Source of the DNA: an uncultured Collinsella sp.
GTDB taxonomy: Bacteria > Actinomycetota > Coriobacteriia > Coriobacteriales > Coriobacteriaceae
Assembly (NCBI GenBank): GCA_947002045.1
Contig: CAMQJB010000034.1
Span: 1 to 22,762 of the forward strand
Reading direction: 5' to 3'
DNA: 22,762 nucleotides
Positions 22,539 to 22,762 of this stretch are shown one piece after another. The stretch's first letter is position 1, and every line of letters begins with the position of its first letter. Both the position numbers and the translations under genes were made by a program. Below the pieces are notes generated by a model. The model ran no database searches. It saw nothing but the letters and a program-made list of their open reading frames with translations, and had not been told where the DNA came from.

Positions 22539-22567
22539 AGTATGAAACTTTAGTTACCTAAAGTCAA
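22539..22567 (-). promoter_or_regulatory. cstA promoter with operator-like dyad in the spacer
   Basis: On the minus strand TTGACT (22567-22562), a 17-base spacer and CATACT (22544-22539) form a good sigma-70-type promoter. The spacer holds the inverted repeat ACTTTAG-GTAA-CTAAAGT (22564-22547), 7 bp per arm, which suggests repression by a dimeric regulator. The transcript would carry a leader of about 235 bases before cstA. The stretch 22568-22700 shows no gene. Confidence 0.65.
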
Positions 22568-22703
22568 CGCAAATATGTAATGAATTTTCCACTTTTTTGA
22601 ATTTCTCGGTATAAAACGCCACTGACCTCGGACTTTACCCCACGACAGTTTTTGCATGAGAGATGCCCCTGAGAGCCGCGGGAGCCGGGCGGCGCATGTG
22701 AAC

Positions 22704-22762
22704 TTTCCTGCTCTACAGTCCTGCGCAAGACGGAAAGCACATTAAGTGCTTTCCTTTGCGTG
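22704..22762 (-). repeat. Repeat copy C, structured element, cut by window end
   Basis: Minus-strand copy of the element at 1-70: CGCAA, GGAAAGCAC-TTAAT-GTGCTTTCC, GTC, TTGCG, then GCAGGACTGTAGAGCAGG. The inner stem differs from copies A and B at several positions on both arms while keeping pairing; the loop TTAAT and the tail are unchanged. It lies upstream of the cstA promoter. The outermost 5' part runs off the window. Confidence 0.75.

Overview
The window looks like a chromosomal stretch of a gut Coriobacteriia bacterium (Actinomycetota), most likely Collinsella. The basis is high-GC coding sequence, the gene content (menaquinone-type polyprenyl synthase, CstA, twin-arginine lipoprotein ABC uptake system, glycogen/maltodextrin enzymes) and a tRNA without an encoded CCA end. 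The genus is an inference from protein resemblance; no search was run. Both window ends fall inside copies of one repeat in opposite orientation, which would fit a contig broken at a multicopy repeat.

Layout. 1-1322: a repeat copy, then a minus-strand secreted coiled-coil/CHAP peptidoglycan hydrolase. 1590-6834: plus-strand galE, malQ and glgP, each followed by a strong intrinsic terminator. 6874-7011: two tandem hairpin repeats. 7150-11514: minus-strand sugar ABC importer (binding lipoprotein, two permeases, MsmK/UgpC-type ATPase). 11821-15218: a TreR-like GntR/UTRA repressor divergent from an unusual fusion gene, a GlvC/MalP-type PTS EIICB joined to a Cof-type HAD phosphatase. 15332-17511: polyprenyl diphosphate synthase, a cytoplasmic double peptidoglycan-binding-domain protein and tRNA-Gln(UUG). 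17512-18034: no gene, but duplicated tRNA 3'-end fragments and a long perfect inverted repeat enclosing a second repeat copy. 18035-20224: a basic/acidic low-complexity protein ending in a Toprim-like domain that recalls DUF2220/JetD. 20408-22297: cstA, behind a long structured leader with a small Ile/Val-rich ORF and a terminator before the start codon. 22704-22762: third repeat copy.

How the genes fit together. Most of the window is alpha-glucan metabolism: uptake of alpha-glucosides or maltodextrins by the ABC system and by the PTS, intracellular processing by MalQ and GlgP to glucose and glucose-1-phosphate, and UDP-sugar interconversion by GalE. Near-palindromic TTGTTTAAACAA-like sites lie before the ABC operon, treR, the PTS fusion and malQ, suggesting one repressor ties them together. 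The fused phosphatase suggests sugar imported as a phosphate could be dephosphorylated by the transporter polypeptide itself, feeding free disaccharide to MalQ/GlgP; no 6-phospho-alpha-glucosidase gene is present here.

Best candidates for something undescribed: the three-copy element whose stems covary (1-70, 17931-18000, 22704-22762), the PTS-HAD fusion, the orphan Toprim protein, and the cstA leader.
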